64,000 nucleotides of DNA from Maribacter flavus (GCF_008386635.1 NZ_VUOE01000001.1:124001-188000), one strand, 5' to 3'; positions 38,078-47,995 are shown, counted from the first letter of the stretch. Translations and numbers: made by a program. The notes: generated by a model not told the origin, from the letters alone.

Positions 38078-39550
38078 CTACCTACTATAATTAGGAGATT
38101 CCTTGGTAATGGTCACATCATGTGGATGGCTCTCGTTGATTCCGCTCGCTGTAATCTTTACGAATCGACCTGTCTCCTTTAATGTCGCGATGTCCTTGGC
38201 CCCACAGTAGCCCATCCCGGCCCTAAGCCCGCCAACAAATTGATGGATGCTTTCGAACAAGTCACCTTTATAGGGAACCCTACCCACAATGCCCTCAGGA
38301 ACCAATTTTTTGATATCGTCCTCCACATCCTGAAAGTAACGGTCCTTGCTACCTTGCTTCATGGCTTCCACGGAGCCCATGCCCCTATAACTTTTGAATT
38401 TTCGGCCTTCGTAGATAATGGTTTCCCCGGGGGACTCCTTCGTTCCAGCCAAAAGCGAACCTAACATAACAGTGTCCGCACCTGCGGCAATAGCCTTGGG
38501 AATATCGCCTGTGTAACGAATACCGCCATCTGCAATAACGGGAACCCCGGAACCTTTAATGGCTGCAGCGACCTCCAACACGGCCGAGAATTGTGGAAAT
38601 CCTACTCCGGCCACGACCCTCGTGGTACAAATAGAGCCAGGACCAATCCCGACTTTGACGGCATCGGCACCAGCATCCACCAAATATTTTGCAGCTTCGC
38701 CCGTGGCAATATTCCCCACGATCACATCCAGATCCGGAAATTTCTTTTTGACTTCCTTTAGTATGGTAACCACGCCTTTCGTATGTCCGTGGGCGGTATC
38801 GATAACAACGGCATCCACTCCGGCATTCACCAAGGCCTCCGCGCGATCCACGGCATCCATGGTCACCCCCAAAGCCGCAGCAACGCGCAAACGGCCATAC
38901 TGGTCCTTGTTGGCAATGGGCTTTTGGGTAAGTTTGGTGATGTCCCTAAAGGTGATGAGACCGATTAATTTGTTGTTCTTGTCTACGACCGGAAGTTTTT
39001 CAATTTTGTGCTCCTGTAAGATGTCCTCAGCTTCGGATAGGGAAGTTCCTTCCCCCGCGGTGACCAAGTTCTCCGAGGTCATTACCTCCGAAATGGGTCG
39101 GTCATTATTCTTTTCGAATCGTAAATCCCTATTTGTTACGATTCCAATCAGCTTGCCTTCATCATCCACAATGGGAATTCCGCCAATACTGTGTTCCTTC
39201 ATATTGGCCTTGGCATCCTTGACCGTGGAATGCAACGGCATGGTCACGGGATCCAAGATCATTCCACTTTCCGCCCTTTTGACCTTCCTCACTTTAAGGG
39301 CCTGCTGCTCTATCGTCATGTTTTTGTGAAGCACCCCTATGCCGCCTTCTTGCGCGATTGCAATTGCCATGCGGGATTCGGTCACGGTATCCATCGCCGC
39401 AGAAATTATGGGGACATTGATGGTTATATTTCGGGTGAACTTGGATTGGATATTTACTTCGCGGGGCAGTACTTCTGAATACGCAGGTACCAAAAGTACG
39501 TCGTCATACGTAAGGCCTTCTCCAAGAATTTTATTAAGGTGGGCTTCCAT
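38078..39550 (-). CDS. guaB: Inosine-5'-monophosphate dehydrogenase
   Basis: 490 residues, standard length. The TIM barrel is split by two CBS domains (~95-205). The active-site loop [15 protein letters not shown] contains the catalytic Cys, the phosphate-binding segments are [14 protein letters not shown] and MLGSLLAGT, and the flap is near YRGMGS. It oxidises IMP to XMP with NAD+, the committed step of GMP synthesis. A -7 box and a perfect hairpin sit directly before the start codon (39551-39581), which suggests leader or operator control. No other purine gene is adjacent. Confidence 0.98.
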   Translation of the reverse strand: MEAHLNKILGEGLTYDDVLLVPAYSEVLPREVNIQSKFTRNITINVPIISAAMDTVTESRMAIAIAQEGGIGVLHKNMTIEQQALKVRKVKRAESGMILDPVTMPLHSTVKDAKANMKEHSIGGIPIVDDEGKLIGIVTNRDLRFEKNNDRPISEVMTSENLVTAGEGTSLSEAEDILQEHKIEKLPVVDKNNKLIGLITFRDITKLTQKPIANKDQYGRLRVAAALGVTMDAVDRAEALVNAGVDAVVIDTAHGHTKGVVTILKEVKKKFPDLDVIVGNIATGEAAKYLVDAGADAVKVGIGPGSICTTRVVAGVGFPQFSAVLEVAAAIKGSGVPVIADGGIRYTGDIPKAIAAGADTVMLGSLLAGTKESPGETIIYEGRKFKSYRGMGSVEAMKQGSKDRYFQDVEDDIKKLVPEGIVGRVPYKGDLFESIHQFVGGLRAGMGYCGAKDIATLKETGRFVKITASGINESHPHDVTITKESPNYSR

Positions 39551-39581
39551 GCAATTAAGGATTTAATTGCGTGCAAATATA
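39551..39581 (-). promoter_or_regulatory. guaB -7 box and leader hairpin
   Basis: On the minus strand TATATTTG (39574-39581) matches the -7 consensus. Immediately downstream GCAATTAA-ATCC-TTAATTGC (39551-39570) is a perfect 8-bp dyad that abuts the ATG. With transcription starting near 39570 the hairpin would make up nearly the whole leader. It could equally be a repressor operator. Confidence 0.5.
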
Positions 39582-39719
39582 CGCTTTTTAATTGGGATAA
39601 TTCATTCGATAGAAAGGGGTATTCAATCAAAGTAGCTACGAAAGGTACCCTAATCTTGAAAATCCTAAAAAAAGCGTTCATTCATTCCTATTTTTTAAGT
39701 CAAATTAATGTAACCGACA

Positions 39720-39755
39720 TAAAAAAACCGAGCAATTCAAGGAGAATTACTCGGT
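39720..39755 (-). terminator. Terminator of the HmuY/TonB-receptor operon
   Basis: ACCGAG-C-AATTC / GAATT-A-CTCGGT, with one internal mismatch, around a short loop; followed on the minus strand by a seven-T run. It is 24 nt past the HmuY-like stop codon. Confidence 0.8.
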
Positions 39756-39779
39756 CATAAGGAATCCTATCAACCTATT

Positions 39780-40655
39780 TTATTCCAGCGCTGTTTCGCC
39801 CTCGTTGGGATTGTACACATAATTGAAGGTATAAACCCTGGATTCATTTAAAAATGCATCCGGCTCCGCAGGTGCGTCCCTATAATAACTTATAATCTCG
39901 ACCTTGGCAAATTTCCCATCATGGGTCCTAAATACCAAAATCCTGCCCGGAATAGGGGTCACCGTAAAGGTGGCCGGATTGTAATTGTACCATCCTTCGC
40001 CGCTTCCCGCAGGTACGGCAAAGGAACCTGCCGCATCCTGATCAAAGGAGAGTCCATCGGCACTTGTGATATCGGAAAAAATCCCATTTTGTACCGTTGC
40101 CCCACCATTGCCGTTCCTCGTAGGCTCCTCATTGGTACCCGTAGCCGTACCGCCATTCACCGCTATGGTCGTACCTCGAAAGGCAATGTCCCAATCCGTT
40201 TCACTGTCCGTAACGGCCCCGGTCTCAAAACTAAATTTTGTAAATGGGCCTCCTATGGGTTGTCCCTGCCCCCCTGTTTGTGGGGCTTCTAAATTAGACA
40301 CGGTGTCCGAAACCAGATTGGATAGGACCGTAAAGGTGGCTGCCGATGTTTTTCTGAACCCGTTCGCCGATATTTCAATCTGTCCGGAAGTTGCCCCGGA
40401 TGGAACCGTAGTTACAATTTCGGTAGTGGAGACCGAAGTAACAGTGGCCGGAATTCCATTGAATGAAACTGAAATATTGGAAGCGTCCGATGGAAAATCG
40501 GTTCCGGTAATTCTAATTTCGGTACCCACGGTGCCGGATTCTGGTGAAATAGTGGTTACCGTAAATTCCGATACCGCGTCGCCATCATCATCGCTACAGG
40601 CCAAAAAGGAAAAAACCACCATTAGAAAGGTAAAAAGTTTTAACGTTGTTTTCAT
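39780..40655 (-). CDS. HmuY-like heme-binding lipoprotein with IPT/TIG domain
   Basis: 291 residues. Lipobox near residue 20 (FSFLAC). An IPT/TIG beta-sandwich (~30-112; ISPESGTVGTEIRITGTDF) precedes a HmuY-type domain (~115-290) with WDIAFRGTTIAVNG, GWYNYNPATFTVTPIPGR and VFRTHDGKFAKVEIISYY. HmuY proteins capture heme or related tetrapyrroles at the outer membrane and pass them to a TonB-dependent receptor. It lies 12 nt after such a receptor gene in one operon. The TIG domain may act as a spacer or protein-binding module. Heme as ligand is inferred from the family. Confidence 0.85.
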   Translation of the reverse strand: MKTTLKLFTFLMVVFSFLACSDDDGDAVSEFTVTTISPESGTVGTEIRITGTDFPSDASNISVSFNGIPATVTSVSTTEIVTTVPSGATSGQIEISANGFRKTSAATFTVLSNLVSDTVSNLEAPQTGGQGQPIGGPFTKFSFETGAVTDSETDWDIAFRGTTIAVNGGTATGTNEEPTRNGNGGATVQNGIFSDITSADGLSFDQDAAGSFAVPAGSGEGWYNYNPATFTVTPIPGRILVFRTHDGKFAKVEIISYYRDAPAEPDAFLNESRVYTFNYVYNPNEGETALE

Positions 40656-40667
40656 AAAAATCTAAAT

Positions 40668-42764
40668 TTAAAATGTAATGTTTAATCGAGTGAATAATTG
40701 AATACCAGGATTTATCAGAACCTCGTTATCCTGTAAAGCGAGGGGGTTGCTCCCCTTAAAGTCCAAAAGATTGTTGGCTCCCAACTGTAGCTGGTAATGC
40801 TTGAAGAGGGTTTTTCCCAAGGATAGGTTCACCAAGGAATACCCGTCCACAAAACTGTTGTCAAAATCGTCCAGAAGGTCGTTCCCGTTTCTATCGGTAA
40901 GTCCGAACTTGCTCCTATAAACGACCCTTAAATTGGCATTGGCATCCCATTTTGGGATTTCATAAAATACCTTGAAATTAAAGGTGTGGCGGGAACGGTT
41001 TTCCAGACCAAAGTACTGGCTTCGCTCCAAACGCACGGTCTGTAGGGTTTCCGGGTCGCGCGCAAAAACGTTCCCTTGTACTAAGGCATCTTCCTGGTCC
41101 TTATCATAGGCGAATAGTAGTTGATATCCACCGGAAAGACTCAGGTTTTTAATGCCGTTGAATTTAATATCGGTTTCAAGTCCCTGCGTGTACACCCGTT
41201 CCCGATTGATATAGCCAAAAACGTTCTGACCGTTGGTCTTGGAGGCAAGGATTTGGGTGTCGATAAGATTCGTGAAATCGTTGCGGAACAGGTTGACCTC
41301 GGTCGTTAATTTTCCCGATTTTAGGGTCATGCCCAAATTATATCCAATGGAACTTTCCGCATTGAGCCGTTGACCCAATTGGGCAGGGTTTACGGCCAAA
41401 TTGGCAATCTCACCATTTTCCTGCAATCGCTGAATGCCCTGTGCTTCCACTTCCTTGCCAAAAACAGAGTACCCCCCACCCGATGCATTGGTAAAATCGA
41501 GGTACAACTGCCTAAAATCCGGGGCCTTGAAACCGCTGCCCACGGAACCTTTGACGGCAAGGCTTGGCGATATTTCATACCGCGCCGAAAGTTTAGGGCT
41601 CAGTTGGGAATTGTATTCGCTGTGATTGTCAAACCGAATGCCCGCAATCACATTTAGGCCTTCCAAAGGCGTAAAATCATACTGGGAAAAGACATATTGC
41701 GAAAAAAAGGAAACGTTATTGGCGAAAAGGTTTCGCTGTAAGGTTTCCAAATTGCCCCCTACGCCCAGTGTAAAGGTGTTTTCCCCAAATTTTTGGTTAA
41801 ACCTTACCTCTGGACGGAACAGTTTCTGATTGAAGTCGTTCGCCAAAAGCACCTCATCGGTCAAAATATCCAACGATTCCTCATCGGTTATATAATTGGT
41901 ATAGTAAAGTTCATATTGTAGATTCGTTTTGGAAGAAGGGTCGTGATTAGCCCGTACCAATAGGTTTAAATCCTGTTCCATGCTGGTACTGGGGGCTACG
42001 TCAAAGTCCTGATGAAAGAATCGGCCAGAGACGAAGAAATCAAGTTTTTCCGATGCATCGTAGAAAAGGCGGCCGCTCAACGTATAGTTGTCAAAAGGAT
42101 TTACCGTCTGCCCTACATCACCGGAGGCTAGGTCATAACCATCCGTGCTGAGCCTATCCACAAAAAAGGAATAACCAAGATCCTCCTTACGTTGGTTGAT
42201 GCTAAAATTACTGTTATGATGGTTGAACGTGGCCATGCGATGGCTTAGCTGTCCGCTGATGTTCTCTGATGAAGGCTTTTCAGTAATAATATTGATGACG
42301 CCCCCAAGGGCTTCGGAACCAAAGAGACTACTAGAGGGGCCTTTGACCACCTCGATCTGCTTGATGTTGCCAATGGCAAACCGACTCAGATCCAAATTGC
42401 CAGAACTGCGCCCCACTACGGGAACACCATCGATCAAAACCAATACGTAATCCGAGGCAATTCCTTGTATTTGTACTCCTTCGCCCCCGCCAACGGTGGC
42501 ATCGGGAGTCATGATGATTCCCGTTTGTTCGTTCAAAATCTCGTCTAACCGAGTAACCCCTGTTTGCTCCAATTGGGTTTTAGGAATCAAGGTTACCGGC
42601 AAGGGCAGTGAGGATAATTGTCTAACCGTTCTGGTAGCTGTGACTACTACCTCCTCCAAATCTTGTGTCAGAATGGAGTCTCTTCTTTCTTCCACCTGTC
42701 CTATGGTGAATGTTAGGTAAAGCGTGAAAAAAATTAACGTTAAATTATTTTTATTTAGACTCAT
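40668..42764 (-). CDS. TonB-dependent outer-membrane receptor, HmuR/BtuB type
   Basis: 698 residues. Signal peptide (MSLNKNNLTLIFFTLYLTFT then IG), a TonB-box-like segment (EEVVVTATRT), plug domain (~35-155) with GVQIQGIASDYVLVLIDGVP and VVKGPSSSLFGSEALGGVIN, then a 22-strand-type barrel ending in an aromatic residue (RLNITF). There is no N-terminal carboxypeptidase-like or STN domain, so it is a plain transporter and not a SusC or FecA-signalling type. With the HmuY-like lipoprotein it probably imports heme or another iron chelate. Iron-box-like elements lie at and just upstream of its start. Confidence 0.92.
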   Translation of the reverse strand: MSLNKNNLTLIFFTLYLTFTIGQVEERRDSILTQDLEEVVVTATRTVRQLSSLPLPVTLIPKTQLEQTGVTRLDEILNEQTGIIMTPDATVGGGEGVQIQGIASDYVLVLIDGVPVVGRSSGNLDLSRFAIGNIKQIEVVKGPSSSLFGSEALGGVINIITEKPSSENISGQLSHRMATFNHHNSNFSINQRKEDLGYSFFVDRLSTDGYDLASGDVGQTVNPFDNYTLSGRLFYDASEKLDFFVSGRFFHQDFDVAPSTSMEQDLNLLVRANHDPSSKTNLQYELYYTNYITDEESLDILTDEVLLANDFNQKLFRPEVRFNQKFGENTFTLGVGGNLETLQRNLFANNVSFFSQYVFSQYDFTPLEGLNVIAGIRFDNHSEYNSQLSPKLSARYEISPSLAVKGSVGSGFKAPDFRQLYLDFTNASGGGYSVFGKEVEAQGIQRLQENGEIANLAVNPAQLGQRLNAESSIGYNLGMTLKSGKLTTEVNLFRNDFTNLIDTQILASKTNGQNVFGYINRERVYTQGLETDIKFNGIKNLSLSGGYQLLFAYDKDQEDALVQGNVFARDPETLQTVRLERSQYFGLENRSRHTFNFKVFYEIPKWDANANLRVVYRSKFGLTDRNGNDLLDDFDNSFVDGYSLVNLSLGKTLFKHYQLQLGANNLLDFKGSNPLALQDNEVLINPGIQLFTRLNITF

Positions 42765-42771
42765 TCTGTAT
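42753..42771. promoter_or_regulatory. Candidate iron-regulator box overlapping the receptor start
   Basis: ATTTAGA-CTCAT-TCTGTAT fits the 7-5-7 dyad ATTTAGA-N5-TCTAAAT at 12 of 14 positions. It overlaps the receptor start codon, so it may be the weaker of the two sites. Confidence 0.35.
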
Positions 42772-42795
42772 AAATTTGGCTCAAAAATAATTATT

Positions 42796-42814
42796 ATTTT
42801 AAATCAGTCTAAAT
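42796..42814. promoter_or_regulatory. Candidate iron-regulator box in the divergent promoter
   Basis: ATTTTAA-ATCAG-TCTAAAT fits the same 7-5-7 dyad, with a perfect right half. It lies between two divergent starts, 32 nt from the receptor gene and 50 nt from the DUF6607 gene, so one regulator could control both. Confidence 0.45.
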
Positions 42815-42863
42815 AAACTGAATAAAAAAATCAACGAATCCTAAACTTTAACATCTATAAAAA

Positions 42864-43799
42864 ATGAAAAGAGTACAGTTGTTTACCGTAATGTTCGTTC
42901 TGGTGGGAGCGAGCGTTTTTGCCCAGACCAAAAAGGAGAAGGACCAAGAATCCATAAAGGAGATGTGCGGCTGTTTTGAAGTAACCTTCAACTTTGCCGA
43001 AACCTTTAATTACAGTCAGGATTCCTTGTACAAACCTTCCAAGACAAAGGTGGATAAAGGTCTGGAATGGGCCCAATTGGTAACTGATGAAGACGACAAG
43101 ATCGTAATTCAGCATATTCTACAGGTAGGCAATCCAGCAGAACCCATGATCGTAAAACACTGGAGACAGGATTGGTTGTATGAAAACACGGATTTCTATT
43201 TATACAATGGTGATAACGAATGGAACTACACCCAAAAACCTAAAAATGAAGTCGCGGGACAGTGGACACAAAAAGTCTATCAGGTAGACGACAGTCCAAG
43301 GTATGAAGGGAGTGCCTCTTGGGTGCATGTGGATGGAACCAGTTATTGGGAAAACACAACACCTGCCCCATTGCCCAGAAGGGAATACACGACCCGGGGC
43401 GATTACAACCTCACCATGCGCGGTAACCGACATGAAATTACCTCCGATGGATGGGTGCACGATCAAGACAATTCCAAAATAGTCCGTAAGGATGGAGAGG
43501 CCGATTTCATCTTGGCCAAGGAAAAAGGCTACAATACCTATGTAAAGGTTCCAGATGCACGCTGTAAAGCTGCGGCCGATTGGTGGATCGCGAATGATGG
43601 CAAATGGGCCATGGTCCGTGACAAATGGGACGAGGTGTTCGCAAAAGAAACCGATTTGGTGTTAAAGGAAAAGGTGGACAACAAGGTACTTTACAAGCAC
43701 TTGTTCGAAGATGAAGTTTCAAGTGCCGATAAAATTGGAGCGGTCATAGATTCCTTCGTCGTAGAAGAAAATTCCAAAGTAGCCCTTAAAAGCAAATAA
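42864..43799 (+). CDS. DUF6607 family exported protein
   Basis: 311 residues with a signal peptide (MKRVQLFTVMFVLVGASVFA then Q). The mature protein begins with the family signature IKEMCGCFEVTFNFAETF and contains a Trp/Tyr-rich beta-structure (HWRQDWLYENTDFYLYNGDN, GTSYWENTTPAPLPRREYTT). Its function is not established. It is first in a tight operon (gaps of 3, 8 and 9 nt) with ankyrin, DUF2271 and PepSY-reductase genes and is divergent from a heme-type receptor, so a periplasmic role in iron or heme handling is inferred. The paired Cys in MCGC may bind a metal or form a disulfide. Confidence 0.82.
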   Translation: MKRVQLFTVMFVLVGASVFAQTKKEKDQESIKEMCGCFEVTFNFAETFNYSQDSLYKPSKTKVDKGLEWAQLVTDEDDKIVIQHILQVGNPAEPMIVKHWRQDWLYENTDFYLYNGDNEWNYTQKPKNEVAGQWTQKVYQVDDSPRYEGSASWVHVDGTSYWENTTPAPLPRREYTTRGDYNLTMRGNRHEITSDGWVHDQDNSKIVRKDGEADFILAKEKGYNTYVKVPDARCKAAADWWIANDGKWAMVRDKWDEVFAKETDLVLKEKVDNKVLYKHLFEDEVSSADKIGAVIDSFVVEENSKVALKSK

Positions 43800-43802
43800 G
43801 TC

Positions 43803-45293
43803 ATGAAGAACATTTTAAGTGCCATCTTCACGGCAGCATTTTGTTTGGGTTTGGCAGCACAGGAAAACCCTTTTTTGAAAAGGGAATATTGGAACAATAA
43901 TCCTTCCATACAAGAGGTTGAGGCTACGATACAGGAAGGACACGACATTACGGAGCGTAACGCCGCCTATTTTGATGGTCCCACCTACGCCATTTTACAA
44001 AAGGTAAATACCAAAACCATGGCACATATCATCGCCAAAGAAGGTAACGGTGTTGCTAAATTGACCCATGATGGCAGAATTTACCTGCACTGGGCCGCGT
44101 ACGCAGGAAACCTGGAATTGGTCAAATACCTACTCGACCAGGGTTCTGATGCCGCGGCAGTGGACGCCCATGGCTATTCCGTAATCAACTTTGCTGCTAA
44201 TTCTGGAGTAACGGATACCCAAATTTTTGATGCCCTTCTTGAAAATGGAGCGGACGTAAAAGCGACCACCCACAACGGTGCAAACGCTTTGTTACTGGCA
44301 TCCTCTGGAGCTGATACTTTTGAGTTGCTCCAATATTTTATGGATAAAGGGCTACCGCTAAACAGTGCGGACGATACTGGTAACGGGGTCTTCCAGTATG
44401 CCTCCCGTGGCGGGGATATCGCCCTGCTAAAGACCTTGGCAGAAAATAGACTGGATTATAAAAAAGTAACTACTGATGGAGAGAATGCCCTCTTTATGGC
44501 TGCCAGAGGAACACGTAGGAATCAAAACGGCAAGGAGGTCTTTGAATATTTGGAAGGTCTTGGTCTTTCCAACCAACTTGTAAACAAAGAAGGCAAAAAC
44601 CTGCTGCATATAATTTCAGGAAGGAATAAGGACCTTCCCTTGTTCGAACATTTTATAGCATCGGGGGTTTCGACAAATTTGAAGGACAAGGAAGGCCAAA
44701 CCCCATTTATGATTGCTGCATCCGGAAACGTCCTTGAGGTTGTTGAGCTTTTGGCAAAACATGTGGAGGATATGGATTTAACCAATGACAAAGGTAGAAA
44801 TGCGCTAATGATGGCTGTGGAAAGGAATAGTGCCGAGGTGGTCGATTTCCTATTGGAACGTGGTGCAGACGCAAGCGCATTGGATACCGACGGGAATTCT
44901 CTTGTCTATTACCTGATTCAAAATTACAATCCCCAAAATACCGCCCCGTTTGAAAAAAAGTGGAACCTACTTCAAGAAGCCGGACTAACTATGACCGAAA
45001 AGCAGGGCCATGGTAACACGCTCTTACATCTTGCGGCCAAGGCCAACAACTTGGCACTCTTAAAGCGATTGGAGGATTTGGAAATCGATGTCAATCAAAA
45101 AAATGAGGATGGAATCACTGCACTTCACTTTGCCGCAATGTCATCCGATAACGAAGACATGTTAAAGTATCTGATTTCCATGGGGGCGGACGTGAGTGCA
45201 AAAACCGAATTTGAAGAAACGGTCTACGATCTGGCGAACGAAAACGAATTGTTACAAAAGCACAACGTAGCGTTGGATTTTTTAAAAATATAA
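43803..45293 (+). CDS. Exported ankyrin-repeat protein in the iron operon
   Basis: 496 residues with a signal peptide (MKNILSAIFTAAFCLGLAAQ). The rest is about a dozen ankyrin repeats (~60-490), with clear units such as DGRIYLHWAAYAGNLELVKY, GRNALMMAVERNSAEVVDFL and GNTLLHLAAKANNLALLKRL. Ankyrin repeats bind proteins and have no enzymatic activity. Placement 3 nt after DUF6607 and 8 nt before DUF2271 points to a periplasmic scaffold or chaperone for the iron-reduction system. Similar exported ankyrin proteins protect catalase (AnkB) in other bacteria, so a heme-protein partner is possible; this remains inference. Confidence 0.87.
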   Translation: MKNILSAIFTAAFCLGLAAQENPFLKREYWNNNPSIQEVEATIQEGHDITERNAAYFDGPTYAILQKVNTKTMAHIIAKEGNGVAKLTHDGRIYLHWAAYAGNLELVKYLLDQGSDAAAVDAHGYSVINFAANSGVTDTQIFDALLENGADVKATTHNGANALLLASSGADTFELLQYFMDKGLPLNSADDTGNGVFQYASRGGDIALLKTLAENRLDYKKVTTDGENALFMAARGTRRNQNGKEVFEYLEGLGLSNQLVNKEGKNLLHIISGRNKDLPLFEHFIASGVSTNLKDKEGQTPFMIAASGNVLEVVELLAKHVEDMDLTNDKGRNALMMAVERNSAEVVDFLLERGADASALDTDGNSLVYYLIQNYNPQNTAPFEKKWNLLQEAGLTMTEKQGHGNTLLHLAAKANNLALLKRLEDLEIDVNQKNEDGITALHFAAMSSDNEDMLKYLISMGADVSAKTEFEETVYDLANENELLQKHNVALDFLKI

Positions 45294-45301
45294 TTTAAAG
45301 A

Positions 45302-45787
45302 ATGAAAAAGTTTTTTATCCCGATAATGACTATCGTCAGTTTAGCCCTACTGGCCTTTGGCAAAGCTACTGAAACCACCTCCTATAAATGTATGATCCAG
45401 CTCACCAATTACGAAGGCGAAGGAGCCTACATCGTGGTGTCCATTTTGGACGGTAATGGCAAGTATCAAGAAACCTTGTACGTTCAGGGCGATGATAATG
45501 AATGGTACCGTGACCTGGAAGAATGGTGGAAGCAAATTTATGGTATCAGACGGCCTAACCTCGATGCTATAGTGGGTGAGACCGTTACGGGCGGGCAACG
45601 CAAAATGACCGTTTTGAACATCCCGACGGATAAAATCGACGCTGGATACAAAATCCGATTTGAATCCGCCGTAGAGGACCAGGAATATTATAAGGACGAT
45701 CTGGAGTTTGACCTTACCACGGAAAATCTATCGGCCAAAAAGGAAGGCAAGGGCTTTATCCGATATGTACGAATGATTCAACAATAA
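45302..45787 (+). CDS. DUF2271 domain-containing exported protein
   Basis: 161 residues with a signal peptide (MKKFFIPIMTIVSLALLAFG). The DUF2271 region covers ~25-160: YVQGDDNEWYRDLEEWWKQI, then a segment with LDAIVGETVTGGQRKM, and IRFESAVEDQEYY. Proteins of this family are often encoded beside PepSY-type membrane reductases, as here (9 nt before the next gene). It is probably a periplasmic partner of that reductase. No cofactor motif is visible. Confidence 0.85.
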   Translation: MKKFFIPIMTIVSLALLAFGKATETTSYKCMIQLTNYEGEGAYIVVSILDGNGKYQETLYVQGDDNEWYRDLEEWWKQIYGIRRPNLDAIVGETVTGGQRKMTVLNIPTDKIDAGYKIRFESAVEDQEYYKDDLEFDLTTENLSAKKEGKGFIRYVRMIQQ

Positions 45788-45796
45788 AATACGTGT

Positions 45797-47995
45797 ATGA
45801 CCATCTCTATTTGGAGGTATAGTCACTTACTTTTGGCCCTATCCACGGGCCTTTTTTTGATTTTGGCATCCATAACTGGGATTATATTGGCTTTTGAGCC
45901 TATACAGGGAGTCTTGAAACCCTATAATCCCGTAGCGTTATCGGAAGTGACCCTGGCCGAAACCATAGGTACACTTCAAGCGGAGTACGAGGAGGTTTTG
46001 AGCATTGAAGTGGATGCGAACGATTTTGTCCTTGCCGATGTGCTTACCTACGATGGCGAAGGCAAACGGTTCTACATCCATCCCAAAACTGGTGAGTCTC
46101 TGGGCGAACCGTCCCCGCAACATCCTATTTTTCAATTTACGACGAACCTGCACCGCTCCCTCTTTTTAAAAAGCGTAGGTCGATTTTTCGTGGGCCTGGT
46201 TTCTTTTTTACTTTGTCTTATTGCAATAACGGGCCTGGTACTTATCATAAAAAGGCAGGGCGGTATTTCAAAATTATTTTCCAAGGTCCACAAGGATTAT
46301 TTTGAATTGCGATACCATGTCATTTTGGGTCGATGGTTTCTGGTTCCGATTCTCATTTTGGCCGCGACAGGAGCATTTCTATTCGCTGAAAAATTCTCCT
46401 TGCTTCCCAGCACGCTCGTTGTTCATGAAAGGGTTAATCCCGATTTGGACGTGGACGAATCGGTAAGGCCCCAAGAATTGGACATTTTCAAAACAATTTC
46501 CTTGGCCGATGTACGAAACGTAAATTTTCCCTTCACCCCTTTTCCCGAGGATTATTTTGAGGTTGCACTCAGGGACAAGGAAATCTATGTCCACCAATAT
46601 ACGGGCGAAATTTTAAGCGAAAAACCATATCCGTTCACATTCTTGGCAAGCAAACTAAGCCTGACCTTGCACACGGGACAAGGTTCTATGCTATGGTCTT
46701 TGGTGTTATTACTGGCCAGTGCCTCCCTACTGTTTTTTATCTACTCGGGTTTTGTGATGTGGCGTAAACGCATCCAAAACTCGGTAAAATTTAACCATAA
46801 AAATGCCGATGTATGTTCGCATGTCATTTTGGTAGGCTCCGAAACCGGGACCACTTTCGGCTTCGCCAAGTTACTTGAAAAAGCATTGAACAAAATGGGG
46901 AAGGAAGTACTTGTTTGTCAACTCAATGAGTATAAAACGTTTAAAAAAGCGGAACATCTATTTATCCTGACGGCGACCTACGGGGAAGGGGACCCTCCCA
47001 CCAATGCTCGAAATTTTATGGATTTATTGGAGACCGTACAGCAACCAAATCCGTTGAAATATGCTGTCATCGGTTTTGGTTCCACCCTCTATCCCAACTA
47101 TTGCAAATACGCCATCGATGTTGAAAAAGCACTTGCTGCAACATCCGGTTTTGAGCAAACGATACCCATTTACAAAATCGACAATCAATCCTATGATGCC
47201 TTTAGGGAATGGGCCATACAATGGAGCAAAGCGACGGGGGAGCATTTGGAACTTCCGGCAATGGGCATCAAAAATAAAATTCCAAAACTGCATGAATTTG
47301 AAGTGGTATCCAAAATCGAACCCAATAGGGACGATACCTTTTTAATCCGACTCAAAGCAAAAGGCAATGCCAAGTTCCAATCTGGGGATTTGTTGGAATA
47401 CAGACCCACGGAGGATGGAATCCCCAGGTGGTTTTCCATTGCCAAACTAGGCCAGGAAATGCTACTGAGCATCAAGAAACACGAATTTGGTATCGTTTCA
47501 AATTACCTAGATTCTCTAAAACCCTTGGAAAACCTTAAAGCTGGCATTAAAGCAAATCCCCATTTCCATTTTCCAAAAAAGGCGAAGGAGATTATCTGTA
47601 TTTCTAATGGTACGGGTATTGCCCCCTTTTTGGGAATCATTGCGGAAAACAATAGGAAAATTCCGATTCACATGTATTGGGGTGGCCGATACAAAACCTC
47701 CCTAGAAATCTACACCCCCTATTTGGAGCATCTCAAAAGTGCCGGAAAACTAAAGACCCTAGAAGTGGCCCTGTCACGTACCGAAGGTTCCAATACGTAT
47801 GTCCAGGACCTTGTGAAACGAGATTCCCAATTCATTTCCAAAAGCCTAAAAAACGGTGCGGTCGTCATGATTTGTGGGGCATTACGTATGCAGAAAGATG
47901 TACTGGAAATTCTTGAAAAAAGTACCTTGGAACACCTCGCTACGTCCCTATGCGATTTTGAAGCCAAGGGGCAATTGAAAATGGATTGTTATTAA
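45797..47995 (+). CDS. PepSY-TM / flavodoxin / NADPH-flavin reductase fusion (iron or heme reductase)
   Basis: 732 residues. Residues ~1-330 form a PepSY-associated membrane module with four main helices (~12-34, ~135-155, ~180-200, ~300-320) and His residues in helices (HLLLALSTG, TNLHRSLFLKSVGRFF, LTLHTGQGSMLW) that may bind heme. Residues ~340-480 are a flavodoxin domain (VGSETGTTFGFAKLLEKAL, LTATYGEGDPPTNARNF). Residues ~495-732 are the FAD and NAD(P)H domains of the sulfite/cytochrome P450 reductase family (RWFSIAK, SNGTGIAPFLGII, CGALRMQKDVLEI). Electrons would pass from cytoplasmic NAD(P)H through FAD and FMN across the membrane to a periplasmic ferric or heme acceptor. It is last in the operon. 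Confidence 0.9.
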   Translation: MTISIWRYSHLLLALSTGLFLILASITGIILAFEPIQGVLKPYNPVALSEVTLAETIGTLQAEYEEVLSIEVDANDFVLADVLTYDGEGKRFYIHPKTGESLGEPSPQHPIFQFTTNLHRSLFLKSVGRFFVGLVSFLLCLIAITGLVLIIKRQGGISKLFSKVHKDYFELRYHVILGRWFLVPILILAATGAFLFAEKFSLLPSTLVVHERVNPDLDVDESVRPQELDIFKTISLADVRNVNFPFTPFPEDYFEVALRDKEIYVHQYTGEILSEKPYPFTFLASKLSLTLHTGQGSMLWSLVLLLASASLLFFIYSGFVMWRKRIQNSVKFNHKNADVCSHVILVGSETGTTFGFAKLLEKALNKMGKEVLVCQLNEYKTFKKAEHLFILTATYGEGDPPTNARNFMDLLETVQQPNPLKYAVIGFGSTLYPNYCKYAIDVEKALAATSGFEQTIPIYKIDNQSYDAFREWAIQWSKATGEHLELPAMGIKNKIPKLHEFEVVSKIEPNRDDTFLIRLKAKGNAKFQSGDLLEYRPTEDGIPRWFSIAKLGQEMLLSIKKHEFGIVSNYLDSLKPLENLKAGIKANPHFHFPKKAKEIICISNGTGIAPFLGIIAENNRKIPIHMYWGGRYKTSLEIYTPYLEHLKSAGKLKTLEVALSRTEGSNTYVQDLVKRDSQFISKSLKNGAVVMICGALRMQKDVLEILEKSTLEHLATSLCDFEAKGQLKMDCY

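Noticed and set aside
38559-39329. A 256-codon open frame on the plus strand opposite guaB
   Set aside because: guaB is unambiguous on the other strand; this frame is Ser/Thr/Pro-rich shadow sequence without a start context or family features.
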